Source: an uncultured Lachnospiraceae bacterium
Lineage (GTDB): Bacteria > Bacillota > Clostridia > Lachnospirales > Lachnospiraceae
Reading direction: 5' to 3'
NCBI GenBank assembly: GCA_900555195.1
Contig: USKC01000002.1
Span: forward strand, 1-40,390
Length of the DNA: 40,390 nucleotides
The translations under genes and the position numbers were made by a program. Shown piece after piece: positions 1-10,606 of this stretch (position 1 is the stretch's first letter; each line of letters begins with the position of its first letter). The notes below the pieces were generated by a model, which saw only the letters and a program-made list of their open reading frames with translations, was not told where the DNA came from and made no database searches.

Positions 1-129
1 CATGGCGGCTGAACTCCGCCCGTACGGGCGTCGGACAACGCCGCCAGGGCGTGCGTAAAATGCCCCGCATGCAAAAGACAGGAAACAGCGCGATTTTTTC
101 AGAGGCATGTTTGGAAAGGAACGCAGCCG
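1..129 (+). repeat. Left copy of a dispersed structured repeat
   Basis: This stretch is homologous to the reverse complement of 40192-40318 over about 125 bases. Shared blocks include GGCGGCTGAACTCCGCCC (4-21), an ACGGGCGTC block, CAACGCCGCCAGGGCG, ACAGC followed by CGATTTTTTCA, and GGAAAGGAA. The core folds as nested stems: GGCGG near 4 pairs with CCGCC near 42, and GCCC/GGGC pairs around the central GTAC. The copy starts at the very edge of the window, so its other half may lie outside. No credible gene overlaps it. It is probably a non-coding palindromic repeat family member; I cannot name a family. Confidence 0.8.
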
Positions 130-258
130 TTTCCGCTCCCTTCTGCCCTGCCATCCCTCCTATGCGCCTCCCAGGCGAGCCGAACGGGTACAGGCGGCCG
201 CAGCGAATCGGGAAGCCGCAGGGGGATTTCAGGGAAAACAGGTATGATAAAGGTTTTT
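130..258. other. Intergenic stretch downstream of bglA
   Basis: This is the end of the beta-glucoside operon. On the minus strand, after the bglA stop, I see a short A-rich run and then GC-rich sequence with a small hairpin (CGCCT, three-base loop, AGGCG, around 164-177). No hairpin followed directly by a T run is visible, so a clear intrinsic terminator is missing here. The left repeat itself could serve as the 3' end of the transcript, but that is only a guess. I see no gene in this stretch. Confidence 0.4.
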
Positions 259-3582
<3,324 letters not shown>

Positions 3583-3609
3583 TTACCTCCTTGCAGGTTT
3601 CCTGCTCTT

Positions 3610-3635
3610 AAAAAATGTGCGGCTTAGCGCACATT
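3610..3635 (-). terminator. Terminator/attenuator between licT and bglP
   Basis: On the minus strand an 8-bp perfect stem (AATGTGCG pairing with CGCACATT, six-base loop) is followed by a run of six T (3610-3615 on the plus strand are A). It resembles the second terminator of the E. coli bgl operon. In contrast to the leader ahead of licT, I could not find an RAT sequence overlapping its 5' side, so it may simply reduce read-through. Confidence 0.75.
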
Positions 3636-3778
3636 CGCGCCGAGCACGGTTGCCGTCAGGCAATGCCGTCCCCTGTTTCCTCTATATTTGGAAGGAAAAT
3701 TCCAGCTCCTGCAGTAAGCCTTCCTCTTCCATATTCCCTCTTCCGGATCCTTCCCATCCGTCCTTCTTCCGGCACGTC

Positions 3779-4636
3779 TTATTCTTCCTCATCTGAAGCT
3801 GCCGTGATCCTGCGTATATATACGGCAAGATAGATCAGTTCCTCTTCCGGAACCGCAATCTGGTGTTCATTCCAGATCAGCTTTGCGATCTTCTCCGCAC
3901 AGGCATAACTCTCCGCATACTGTGTCTTAATCAGATTCTGGAGCTCCCTGTCGTCCCCATCCAGCATCTTATCCTGAAACAGGCGCTGCGCAAAAAATTT
4001 CAGATGCGTCACAAACCGGACAAAATGCACGGACTCCTCATCAAAATTCATATGGTACTGATAACGGACGACGCTGATAATTTTATGCACCAGCTCCGTC
4101 ATCCGCACCGCGTCATTGGCATCCTCATAGTCATATTCCGCATTCACTATATGCATGGCTATGGAACCGGCCTCATCCTCCGGCAGCCGTTCCCCGGTCA
4201 TCTCCGCAATCAGATCCAGACCAAAGCGGGCCGCCTCATATTCCTTCGGATAGAAGCTCCGTATCTCCCACAAGAGAACATTTTTAAAGGCCAGTCCCTG
4301 CTTCATTCTGGATACGGCAAAAGAAATATGGTCGATCAGGTTCAGATAAATTGTTTCGTTCAGTTCTTTTCCCAAGACCTGCTCCGAGCGCTTAACGATT
4401 CTGTCAACGATCTCCATGTAAACTTCCGGTGTCTGTGCCAGCAGCGCGTAAAGCTTGCCCGTGATATTCTTGGATTTCAGGAAAAATTCCTTCTCCACCT
4501 TTGCAGCATCCACCACATCCCCAGGCTTCGCGCCAAAACCGATTCCCTTTCCCATCAGGATCCGCTCCTGATTGCGCTCGTTCCTCGCACTCACCACATT
4601 GTTGTTAATTGCGTTCTTCACTACCCAACGCGCCAT
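3779..4636 (-). CDS. licT: BglG/LicT family transcriptional antiterminator
   Basis: This RNA-binding protein prevents termination in the bgl leader when beta-glucosides are present. From the chosen start it has 285 residues: a CAT RNA-binding domain at 1-57 (NNNVV, MGKGIGFG) followed by PRD1 (about 65-170) and PRD2 (about 175-280). PRD histidines are seen at H103 (DH), H162 (MHI) and H211 (THL). The second PRD2 position, normally a histidine, is Y273 (YLAVYIRRI). A longer reading frame extends to 4840, but it would run through the leader terminator, the RAT and the promoter. The ATG at 4636 has AGAGGGACGGAG just upstream and gives the standard CAT start, so it is the true start. It heads the licT-bglP-bglA operon and should be autoregulated. 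Confidence 0.93.
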   Translation of the reverse strand: MARWVVKNAINNNVVSARNERNQERILMGKGIGFGAKPGDVVDAAKVEKEFFLKSKNITGKLYALLAQTPEVYMEIVDRIVKRSEQVLGKELNETIYLNLIDHISFAVSRMKQGLAFKNVLLWEIRSFYPKEYEAARFGLDLIAEMTGERLPEDEAGSIAMHIVNAEYDYEDANDAVRMTELVHKIISVVRYQYHMNFDEESVHFVRFVTHLKFFAQRLFQDKMLDGDDRELQNLIKTQYAESYACAEKIAKLIWNEHQIAVPEEELIYLAVYIRRITAASDEEE

Positions 4637-4703
4637 TCTCCGTCCCTCTTTACAGATACCGCTTTCCCACGGCTGGGGTGCAAATCCAGCACCTTTCTGC
4701 AAC

Positions 4704-4770
4704 AAAAAAAGACCCCCATCACGCAGCCACGAATAAAGATACTTCTTCTGTATCCGCGTGATATCAGGTC
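4704..4770 (-). terminator. Leader terminator of the bgl operon
   Basis: Read on the minus strand, GACC (4770-4767) pairs with GGTC (4714-4711), ATCACGC pairs with GCGTGAT (4762-4756 with 4724-4718), and an inner hairpin GATAC/GTATC sits at 4738-4754. Seven T follow (4704-4710 are A on the plus strand). The 5' side of the stem overlaps the 3' end of the RAT, so the two structures exclude each other, as expected for LicT control. Confidence 0.85.
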
Positions 4771-4794
4771 TTGCCTGCCATACAGTAACAAACC
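4764..4794 (-). promoter_or_regulatory. Ribonucleic antiterminator (RAT) for LicT
   Basis: On the minus strand the element starts GGTTTGTTACTG, has a short centre TATG and ends GCAGGCAAGACCTGA. This matches the known LicT/BglG target pattern, where TTGTTACTG and GGCAGGCAA-ACC halves form an asymmetric stem-loop. It lies between the promoter and licT and overlaps the 5' arm of the terminator stem. LicT binding should stabilise the RAT hairpin and allow read-through. Confidence 0.9.
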
Positions 4795-4824
4795 TGAAGG
4801 AGTCATTCATTCTCTTCGATTGCC

Positions 4825-4853
4825 ACTCTAACATATTCACGAGATTGTGTCAA
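4825..4853 (-). promoter_or_regulatory. Promoter of the licT-bglP-bglA operon
   Basis: The minus strand carries TTGACA (4853-4848), a 17-base spacer and TAGAGT (4830-4825). It is a near-consensus housekeeping promoter. Transcription should start near 4818, giving a leader of about 180 bases that contains the RAT and terminator. I did not find a convincing CcpA site with the core elements I could check by eye. Confidence 0.85.
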
Positions 4854-4998
4854 GCCAATCATTATATTTTGTATGTTTTAAATAAATACGGCACGCTCAT
4901 TTTATGCTTTTTCACCAATTTTTTTCTTCGATTTGTCCCTTCAGGAGAATCTTTCCTGTAAATACGTCCTTACAGCATCGCTTCTCCCTCTCCGCGCT

Positions 4999-5622
4999 TC
5001 AGCCCCGGAGCAGCCACTCCGTGATCCCTCTCTCCAGAGCACCCGCATTCCGGGAATATATATTGACATAGTCCCATCCTGTACTCCGTTCCCGGAACGC
5101 AGGATACAGGAACCCGAATTCCGGTTCGCCCGGCTCATACTCTCCGGTATACGGGCCAACCGCGCAGATCAGATATTCATATACTTCTTCCGAGCCTTCC
5201 AGCCATTCCCCATCCGTTCCCTTCTGCGGAACATCATACGTTCCATGAAAGAAAAAGCCAAAAAAGGGCTTTCCATATCTGTATTGCTCTCCAAGCAGTT
5301 CATAGAAAATATCCAGCAGCGCATCATTCTTCATAGAGGATTCCTTTATCCCATCCAGCAGCTGCCAGATACCTCCCGCCCTGCGGGCGGACGCCTCAAT
5401 CCTGTATTCTTTCAGCTGTTCGTTCGTCCTGGAGAAAAGGATCTCCTTTGCCAGCTTCAGGTTCTTGGAGCGCTCCGCCTGGCTAAGATGCAGGATATTC
5501 TTGTTGAACGTTCCTTCCACATACCCTTCTTCATCAAAATAAGCCCCCGCAATCCGATCCAGGCTGGAGCGTGAAAGGGTAAACCTCCTTGTCAGTTCCA
5601 GCATATCTTCCCGATGAATCAT
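4999..5622 (-). CDS. DUF4317 family protein, short form
   Basis: Function unknown. The 207-residue protein starts MIHREDMLELTRRF and continues with an acidic/aromatic core containing FFFHGTYDVPQKGTDG (around 145-160), an EVYEYLICAVGP segment and FGFLYPAFRERSTG near the end. These match my recollection of the DUF4317 family, common in Clostridia, whose members are usually near 380-400 residues. This copy ends about where the first half of the family ends, and the sequence after the stop does not look like the missing half. The frame is open to 5736, but the ATG at 5622 follows AAAGAGG and gives the family-typical start. The protein is predicted cytoplasmic. Whether it is a natural short member or a truncated one is open. 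Confidence 0.75.
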   Translation of the reverse strand: MIHREDMLELTRRFTLSRSSLDRIAGAYFDEEGYVEGTFNKNILHLSQAERSKNLKLAKEILFSRTNEQLKEYRIEASARRAGGIWQLLDGIKESSMKNDALLDIFYELLGEQYRYGKPFFGFFFHGTYDVPQKGTDGEWLEGSEEVYEYLICAVGPYTGEYEPGEPEFGFLYPAFRERSTGWDYVNIYSRNAGALERGITEWLLRG

Positions 5623-5742
5623 ATCCTCTTTACACCCCGCAGGCGTGCTCCTTTCTCTTTTTATCACATGTTTCATCATTCCAAAAGGGCCGGCCACCTG
5701 TGCCAGCCCCGCACGCACTCTGTTCTGTTGCTGCACAACAGC

Positions 5743-7236
5743 TCAGAACTGAATGATATTCACAGAATGAGGATGAAGCGTTACCTTCAGCACGCCTTCG
5801 CAGGCGTTCAGCGCTTCCTTTTCGATCTGTACTTCTGTCCTGTCAACATCATTATAAGCGTTCTCACTCGCTCCGTCGAGCCTGTAGATCACCGGATCCT
5901 TGACGCTTCCGTCCAGGCCAATCACCAGTTCCTGGCTGTTTACAGGATCTTTATTCACGGCTGCGACAGCGATCCCTTCCCGATCCGACCATTTGGTGGC
6001 CAGCAGATCCAGGGTATCCACTTCCCGCGTGCCCCCTGCCTTATGCCGCACTCTCATCACAGGGGAGGCTTCCTCTTTCCACAGATCCACTACCGTATCT
6101 CCCAGATAGTTCACATACAGGTCGAACACATGGTAAGTGCTCCGCAGGACAATTCCGTCCTGATAGCTGTAAATGCAGCCTCTGGTATTGAGCACCGGCG
6201 CAAAGTTCGCCATTCCCACGATATCACAGTTGCGGTTCATCGCATTCAGGAAGCAGGCGGAGAATACCGCGTCCGCCATGGTATAGGTGGAGTTATCATC
6301 GTTCTTATCCCTGGGCAGGACATAATCTTTCTTCTCCAGCCCCTGCTTGATCGTATGTACGTTCGGATGGTGCCAGCTTCTCAAGTTCCACTCGTCAAAA
6401 GCGATGCGGATGCTTCCATCCAGCTTCAGCGCCTTGAGCATGCCCCGTACCTCATCCACCGCATGGTCGATGTGATCCGTGAAAGCCATACACTCCTCAT
6501 AGGTTGCCGGCTTATGCTCCTCCGGCATCATATCCCAATATTCATGTACGGATATCCAGTCCAGATAGGGGCCGCAGTTCTTCAAAAGATTGATGTTCCA
6601 GTCAATATCCGCCAGAGCCGCAGCTGAGAGTTCCGCATCCGGAGACACATGCTTGATCATCTTGGCTGATTCCCTCACCAGACGCCCCCACTCATCAGAG
6701 GATTTAGCCCCGATCTCCCAATGGCCATAGTTCTCGTTGCCGATGCTCCAGTATTTCACCTTGTAAGGTTCCGGATGCCCGTTGTGAATGCGCCATTTGG
6801 CATACTGCCCCTCATTTTCCAGGTTGCAGTATTCCACCCAGTCACTCATCTCCTCCGGCGTTCCCGTTCCCGCATTGGTGCAGATATAGGGCGCGCAGCC
6901 AATCTTCCTGCACAGCCGGATATACTCATCCGTCCCAAAGGTATTGGGATCCTCCACCCTCCAGGCCTTGTCAAAGAGCGGCTTTCTGTTCTCCCCCACC
7001 GCATCTTTCCAGTGATAGGAGGACACAAAGCAGCCGCCGGGCCACCGAAGCACCGGAACTTTGATCTTCTTCATCGCTTCTATGATATCCGTCCGGAATC
7101 CGTCCTCATCCGACAACGCATTGCCCGGATCATAGATTCCGCCATAGATCTGTCTGTGAAAATGTTCGATGAACTGCCCGTAGATCATGGGATCTCTTTT
7201 CCCCAGTTCTCTTCTGGGATTGATTTGAACCTTCAT
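5743..7236 (-). CDS. abfA: Alpha-L-arabinofuranosidase, GH51
   Basis: This intracellular enzyme releases terminal L-arabinofuranose from arabinan or arabinoxylan oligosaccharides. The 497-residue length is normal for GH51. Motifs include IYGGIYDPGN near 30, VLRWPGGCF (62-70), the acid/base glutamate in SIGNEN (E168) and the nucleophile in AFDEWN (E282). A C-terminal beta domain ends in HPHSVNIIQF. There is no signal peptide. The ATG has a perfect AAGGAGG eight bases upstream. It is preceded, 287 bases away, by an araC-type regulator that probably controls it. The leader contains a long perfect hairpin (7278-7319). Confidence 0.95.
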   Translation of the reverse strand: MKVQINPRRELGKRDPMIYGQFIEHFHRQIYGGIYDPGNALSDEDGFRTDIIEAMKKIKVPVLRWPGGCFVSSYHWKDAVGENRKPLFDKAWRVEDPNTFGTDEYIRLCRKIGCAPYICTNAGTGTPEEMSDWVEYCNLENEGQYAKWRIHNGHPEPYKVKYWSIGNENYGHWEIGAKSSDEWGRLVRESAKMIKHVSPDAELSAAALADIDWNINLLKNCGPYLDWISVHEYWDMMPEEHKPATYEECMAFTDHIDHAVDEVRGMLKALKLDGSIRIAFDEWNLRSWHHPNVHTIKQGLEKKDYVLPRDKNDDNSTYTMADAVFSACFLNAMNRNCDIVGMANFAPVLNTRGCIYSYQDGIVLRSTYHVFDLYVNYLGDTVVDLWKEEASPVMRVRHKAGGTREVDTLDLLATKWSDREGIAVAAVNKDPVNSQELVIGLDGSVKDPVIYRLDGASENAYNDVDRTEVQIEKEALNACEGVLKVTLHPHSVNIIQF

Positions 7237-7277
7237 TTGCCATACCTCCTTGCTTTTTGGGTCGCTGTCCGGCCTTC

Positions 7278-7319
7278 CTTTCCATGCCGCCCTTTGGGAA
7301 AAAAGGGCGGCATGGAAAG
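7278..7319. repeat. 18-bp perfect inverted repeat in the abfA leader
   Basis: CTTTCCATGCCGCCCTTT (7278-7295) is followed by a six-base spacer and its exact reverse complement (7302-7319). It lies about 40 bases before abfA. On the minus strand no T run follows, so it is not a standard terminator for upstream transcripts. It could be an mRNA 5' stabilising or regulatory hairpin, or a small palindromic repeat insertion. Confidence 0.8.
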
Positions 7320-7428
7320 AGAGGAGACAGCAGCGTTTTCTGTCTTTAACTATAGCAAATGGGTTCCTTTATTTATATCATTTTTTTGATATTTTTATAA
7401 GAATTTTGCTTTTCATAGGGCGAAGAAA
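7320..7428 (-). promoter_or_regulatory. AT-rich probable promoter region of abfA
   Basis: Between the two inverted repeats the sequence is strikingly AT-rich compared with the rest of the window. On the minus strand it includes a run with TTATAAAAATATC, then GATATAAATAAAGG, and a TATAGT hexamer near 7348. Several -10-like hexamers are present but no good -35 stands out, so the promoter may need activation by the upstream AraC protein. The exact start site cannot be set by eye. Confidence 0.4.
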
Positions 7429-7507
7429 ATGCTCTTTGGCCGGATGGGAAGTCCCGCGCGCCCCGGAGAAGACTGCGGCTGCACGTTCCCATCCGGCCAA
7501 AGAGCAT
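7429..7507 (-). terminator. Long inverted repeat after araC, probable terminator
   Basis: Two 22-base arms (7429-7450 and 7486-7507) are exact reverse complements around a 35-base GC-rich loop. On the minus strand the structure begins about 16 bases after the araC stop and is followed by TTTTCTTC, a weak T-rich tract. This would end the araC (and glycan operon) transcript. The unusually long perfect arms also resemble a small palindromic repeat. Confidence 0.6.
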
Positions 7508-7523
7508 CTTCCCCGCCCCTTTT

Positions 7524-8261
7524 TCAGCACGCCTGGCCGTATTTGTTCCGGTACTGTCCGGGCGTCATCCCCGTTTTCTTCCGAAATACAGCGCCAAAAT
7601 GGCTCTGCGAAGAGAAGTTCAGATAGGCTGCGATTTCCTCCAGAGAATAGGTGGTATACCTGAGCATCCCTTCTGCCTGCTTCACCTTCTCCTGCAGGAT
7701 ATACTGTCTCAGGGTGAGTCCCTCATGACGGACGAAAAGCCGTGACAGATGAGAAACGCTGATTCCCAGCATCCCGCCGATATCCTCTTCCCGAAGGCTG
7801 CCGTGCAGATGCTGATAGACATATTCTTTGGCCAGTTCCACATACCGGTTGCTTCTTTCCCTTCCCCTCTGCTCATGCACCCGGCGCGTGAAATCCTGCT
7901 CATAACGGCGTACGGATTCCCGGATCTTGGCTTCATCCTCCATGTGTTCCACCGACAGGATGTATGTATCCGCCAGCGTAAAAGCCAGTTCCGGGCTCAA
8001 TCCTCCCCGGATTGCCGCCCTGGACGCCAGGACGATCATCACGATCCCAAGATTCTTTTCCTGCCGCAGCGGATCATCCCCAACCTTTCCCAGTTCGCCT
8101 ATCCACAGTTCATCCTGGCATTCGATGAGTTTATCCACATTTCCTTCCCGGATACTCGCAAGTTTTCTGGTCTCATGCTCATATGGGTTGTGAAGGATTT
8201 CCTTTTCCTGCGTCCGGAATACTTTATCCACAAAGAGCGCATTCTCTTCTCCATCCCGCAT
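7524..8261 (-). CDS. AraC family transcriptional regulator
   Basis: This is a DNA-binding regulator with a C-terminal double helix-turn-helix (about 145-240: REEDIGGMLGISVSHLSRLF and SLEEIAAYLNFSSQSHFGAVFRKKTGMTPGQYR). The N-terminal part (HNPYEHETRKL, then SRAAIRGGLSPELAFTLADTYI) belongs to a helical sensor-like domain common in Lachnospiraceae AraC proteins of about 250-280 residues, so it seems complete. The ATG sits 6 bases after the stop of the upstream glycosyltransferase and in the same frame, with only a poor ribosome binding site. It may therefore be co-transcribed with the glycan operon. Its likely target is the downstream abfA gene. Confidence 0.9.
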   Translation of the reverse strand: MRDGEENALFVDKVFRTQEKEILHNPYEHETRKLASIREGNVDKLIECQDELWIGELGKVGDDPLRQEKNLGIVMIVLASRAAIRGGLSPELAFTLADTYILSVEHMEDEAKIRESVRRYEQDFTRRVHEQRGRERSNRYVELAKEYVYQHLHGSLREEDIGGMLGISVSHLSRLFVRHEGLTLRQYILQEKVKQAEGMLRYTTYSLEEIAAYLNFSSQSHFGAVFRKKTGMTPGQYRNKYGQAC

Positions 8262-8267
8262 GCATCT

Positions 8268-9434
8268 TCACCGCTTTTCATCCTGTTCAATCATCTGCCG
8301 AAGCGTTTCCGCATAAGAGGCGCTGGAAAACTGCGCCGCACGCCGGCAAGAAGCCTCCCTGTACTTCAGGTACAGCTCCTCATCCTCGATCAGACGCATC
8401 ATCTGCCCGGCAAGCGCCTCTTCCTCTTCCGTAATCACAGAAGCGTCCAGGTTCTTTTCCGGATCCAGGCAGGGGATCAGGATCCCGTATTCCGCATCCT
8501 GATATTCCTGTCGCCCGGAAGCTTCTTCATAGTTCTCGGCCAGGATCTCCGCAGGGCCGGTCATGCAGTTGGTGGAAATCACCGGTTTCCCCAGGGCCAT
8601 GGCCTCCACCAGCACATTGGGAAAGCCTTCATTTATGGAAGTCATCACATACATGCGGCCCAGGTTCAGATAAGGGAAAGGATTCTTCTTCACCCCCGGA
8701 AAGCTCACCGCATCCTGAATTCCAAGGGCCTCCGCCAGATTCCAGTACTCCTGGAAATCCCCTTCTCCCACGATCACCAGCCTGGCATCCGGATACCGTT
8801 CATGTACCCGGCAAAAGCTCTTAACCAGATGCCAGAATCCTTTCACGTCATCCTGCCTTCCCATGGAAACGATCACCTTGTCACTGTCGGAAAAAGGCAG
8901 GCGGTTCGTCTCCTCCTGTGCCTGGGCACGGATCCCTTCCAAATCAAACGGGTTATAGAGGGTATCCGCCTGTTTGCAGGCAAACTTCTCCCGTATCTCC
9001 TTTTCAATCAGGCGCGAACAGCAGACCATCCGATCCGACCGGGAGCAAAAGAGCTTCAGCATCCTGGGATTTCTCATGTCCATATAGCTGCGGACTCCGC
9101 ACCATACCCTCCCTCTGGCGCGGGAAAATACATTGACCAAGTTGGCCGTGGGACCAAAGCTGTAGGCAACGTCAATCCCCAGCTCCTTCTTAAGGTCTGC
9201 CACCTTCCGGCTGCGGCGGATAACATTCCAAACCTTTCCTGCCATTCCTGACACGCTCTTCATGTGAATATCGATCACATGCAGCCCCCGGATGTCATAG
9301 GCAATATCCATGGCTGTAAAAATCACGATATACACCTCATAGTAAGGTTCCAGCAGACGGGCCGTTGTCACACAGACCCGTTCAAATCCTCCCTGGTGCA
9401 GCATCGGCACGATCAGCATGATTTTTTTCTTCAT
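8268..9434 (-). CDS. Glycosyltransferase family 4
   Basis: This cytoplasmic or membrane-associated retaining glycosyltransferase is expected to add a sugar to the lipid-linked glycan. It has 388 residues and two Rossmann-like halves: an N-terminal acceptor domain (LMLHQGGFERV-like start at 8-20) and a C-terminal donor domain with GRQDDVKGF (192-200), VGEG (222-225) and the EX7E motif (E269 and E277 in EGFPNVLVEA). It is the last glycosyltransferase of the cluster, 15 bases after the previous gene. The sugar specificity cannot be read from the sequence. Confidence 0.9.
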   Translation of the reverse strand: MKKKIMLIVPMLHQGGFERVCVTTARLLEPYYEVYIVIFTAMDIAYDIRGLHVIDIHMKSVSGMAGKVWNVIRRSRKVADLKKELGIDVAYSFGPTANLVNVFSRARGRVWCGVRSYMDMRNPRMLKLFCSRSDRMVCCSRLIEKEIREKFACKQADTLYNPFDLEGIRAQAQEETNRLPFSDSDKVIVSMGRQDDVKGFWHLVKSFCRVHERYPDARLVIVGEGDFQEYWNLAEALGIQDAVSFPGVKKNPFPYLNLGRMYVMTSINEGFPNVLVEAMALGKPVISTNCMTGPAEILAENYEEASGRQEYQDAEYGILIPCLDPEKNLDASVITEEEEALAGQMMRLIEDEELYLKYREASCRRAAQFSSASYAETLRQMIEQDEKR

Positions 9435-9449
9435 CTATCTTCTCCCACA

Positions 9450-10571
9450 TCAAACGCTCAGATACAGCTGTTCCAGCTGCTTTACCTGATCCGATACATC
9501 AAATCCCGCCGCCTTCACGGCATCCGCCATCTGTTTTCTTTCGTACTGCCGCTTCTGAAGCACTTTTCTGGCCCATGCCGCAGCACCCGCCTCTAAGGAC
9601 ATGGCTTCGGCCAAAGGTGTGATCAGTACCTCCGGCGTGACATTCTCCGACACCAGGCAGCGAAGTCCTGTGGCCTGCGCCTCCACCACAGAGCCCGGAA
9701 GTCCCTCAAAGAGAGAAGGAAATACGAAAAAGTCCATCGCCATATCATACGCGGCCACCTGCGGCTGGTTTCCGGCAAAGATCACCTTCTCCTCCAAACC
9801 GAGTTCCCGCGCCTTCCCGCGTACGTCTTCCATCAATCCCCCTTCGCCCACCAGCAGCAGCCGGCTTCTGGGGCATTCTTTCACAATACCGGCAAACACA
9901 TCCAACAGGAACGCATGATTCTTCATATGGCCGAACCGGCCCACATGTCCGATCACGAACTCATCCGAAGCGATTCCCAGTTCCCTGCGCTTTTCCTCTC
10001 TCTTCTTCCGGTCAAAGGCAAACGCTTCTGCATCGATCGCGTTGGGAATCGTGGTCACCTTTCCCTCTTCCACCATTCGTTTGCCGAATACCGCCTCGCC
10101 TGCCAGGCGGGAACAGGTCAGGCATACATCCGCCTTCTTTCCCAGATCTCTTCTAAGGAAGCGGGTGAGCGCCCCTTTGAGGCCCGGATCCACCCCCGCG
10201 CTCCTGGCATGCGCGATCACAAGCGGTACGCCGGACGCCTTGGCGATGGGCAGATAGATAGATGCCGTGCTGGTCATATGTCCGTGGACGGCCCGATATC
10301 CCGGATGCTGCCTGAAAAACGCTTTCCAGGCCTTTCTGTACTCCGCCAGATTCGTACCACGAAACCGGGGTACACGGTATACCTGTCCCCCCAATTCCCG
10401 AATTTCCCGGTCAAAATACCCTTCCTCCTGCGAATGCACGCAGAAATCAAACTGAATCCGCTCCCTGTCTATATGCCGATAGCTGTCCATCACACGGCTC
10501 TCCGCCCCGCCCAGGTTCGTGCCGCCAAGCACCTGCAGCACCCGGATCGCCTCTTTCTTCTCCATACCCAT
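9450..10571 (-). CDS. Glycosyltransferase family 4 (EpsF-like)
   Basis: The 373-residue retaining glycosyltransferase has the start RVLQVLGGTNLGGAES (glycine-rich acceptor loop), a HGHMTSTASIY segment near 96-106, GRFGHMKNH (211-219), VGEGG (241-245) and the EX7E motif (E289 and E297 in EGLPGSVVEA). It resembles EpsF-type enzymes of exopolysaccharide clusters. Two in-frame ATGs (residues 1 and 3) are possible, and AGGAAAAGAG precedes both. It is cytoplasmic and should extend the lipid-linked repeat. Linkage and donor are unknown. Confidence 0.9.
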   Translation of the reverse strand: MGMEKKEAIRVLQVLGGTNLGGAESRVMDSYRHIDRERIQFDFCVHSQEEGYFDREIRELGGQVYRVPRFRGTNLAEYRKAWKAFFRQHPGYRAVHGHMTSTASIYLPIAKASGVPLVIAHARSAGVDPGLKGALTRFLRRDLGKKADVCLTCSRLAGEAVFGKRMVEEGKVTTIPNAIDAEAFAFDRKKREEKRRELGIASDEFVIGHVGRFGHMKNHAFLLDVFAGIVKECPRSRLLLVGEGGLMEDVRGKARELGLEEKVIFAGNQPQVAAYDMAMDFFVFPSLFEGLPGSVVEAQATGLRCLVSENVTPEVLITPLAEAMSLEAGAAAWARKVLQKRQYERKQMADAVKAAGFDVSDQVKQLEQLYLSV

Positions 10572-10606
10572 TCTCTTTTCCTAATGCACTCTTTCCTTTC
10601 TTCCTT

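Noticed and set aside
4637..4840. N-terminal extension of the licT frame by 68 codons
   Set aside because: It would run through the promoter, the RAT and the leader terminator. The ATG at 4636 has a ribosome binding site and gives the standard family start.
8261..8270. Possible fusion of the last glycosyltransferase and AraC protein by read-through
   Set aside because: A plain TGA separates them and both proteins look complete. No read-through signal is visible.
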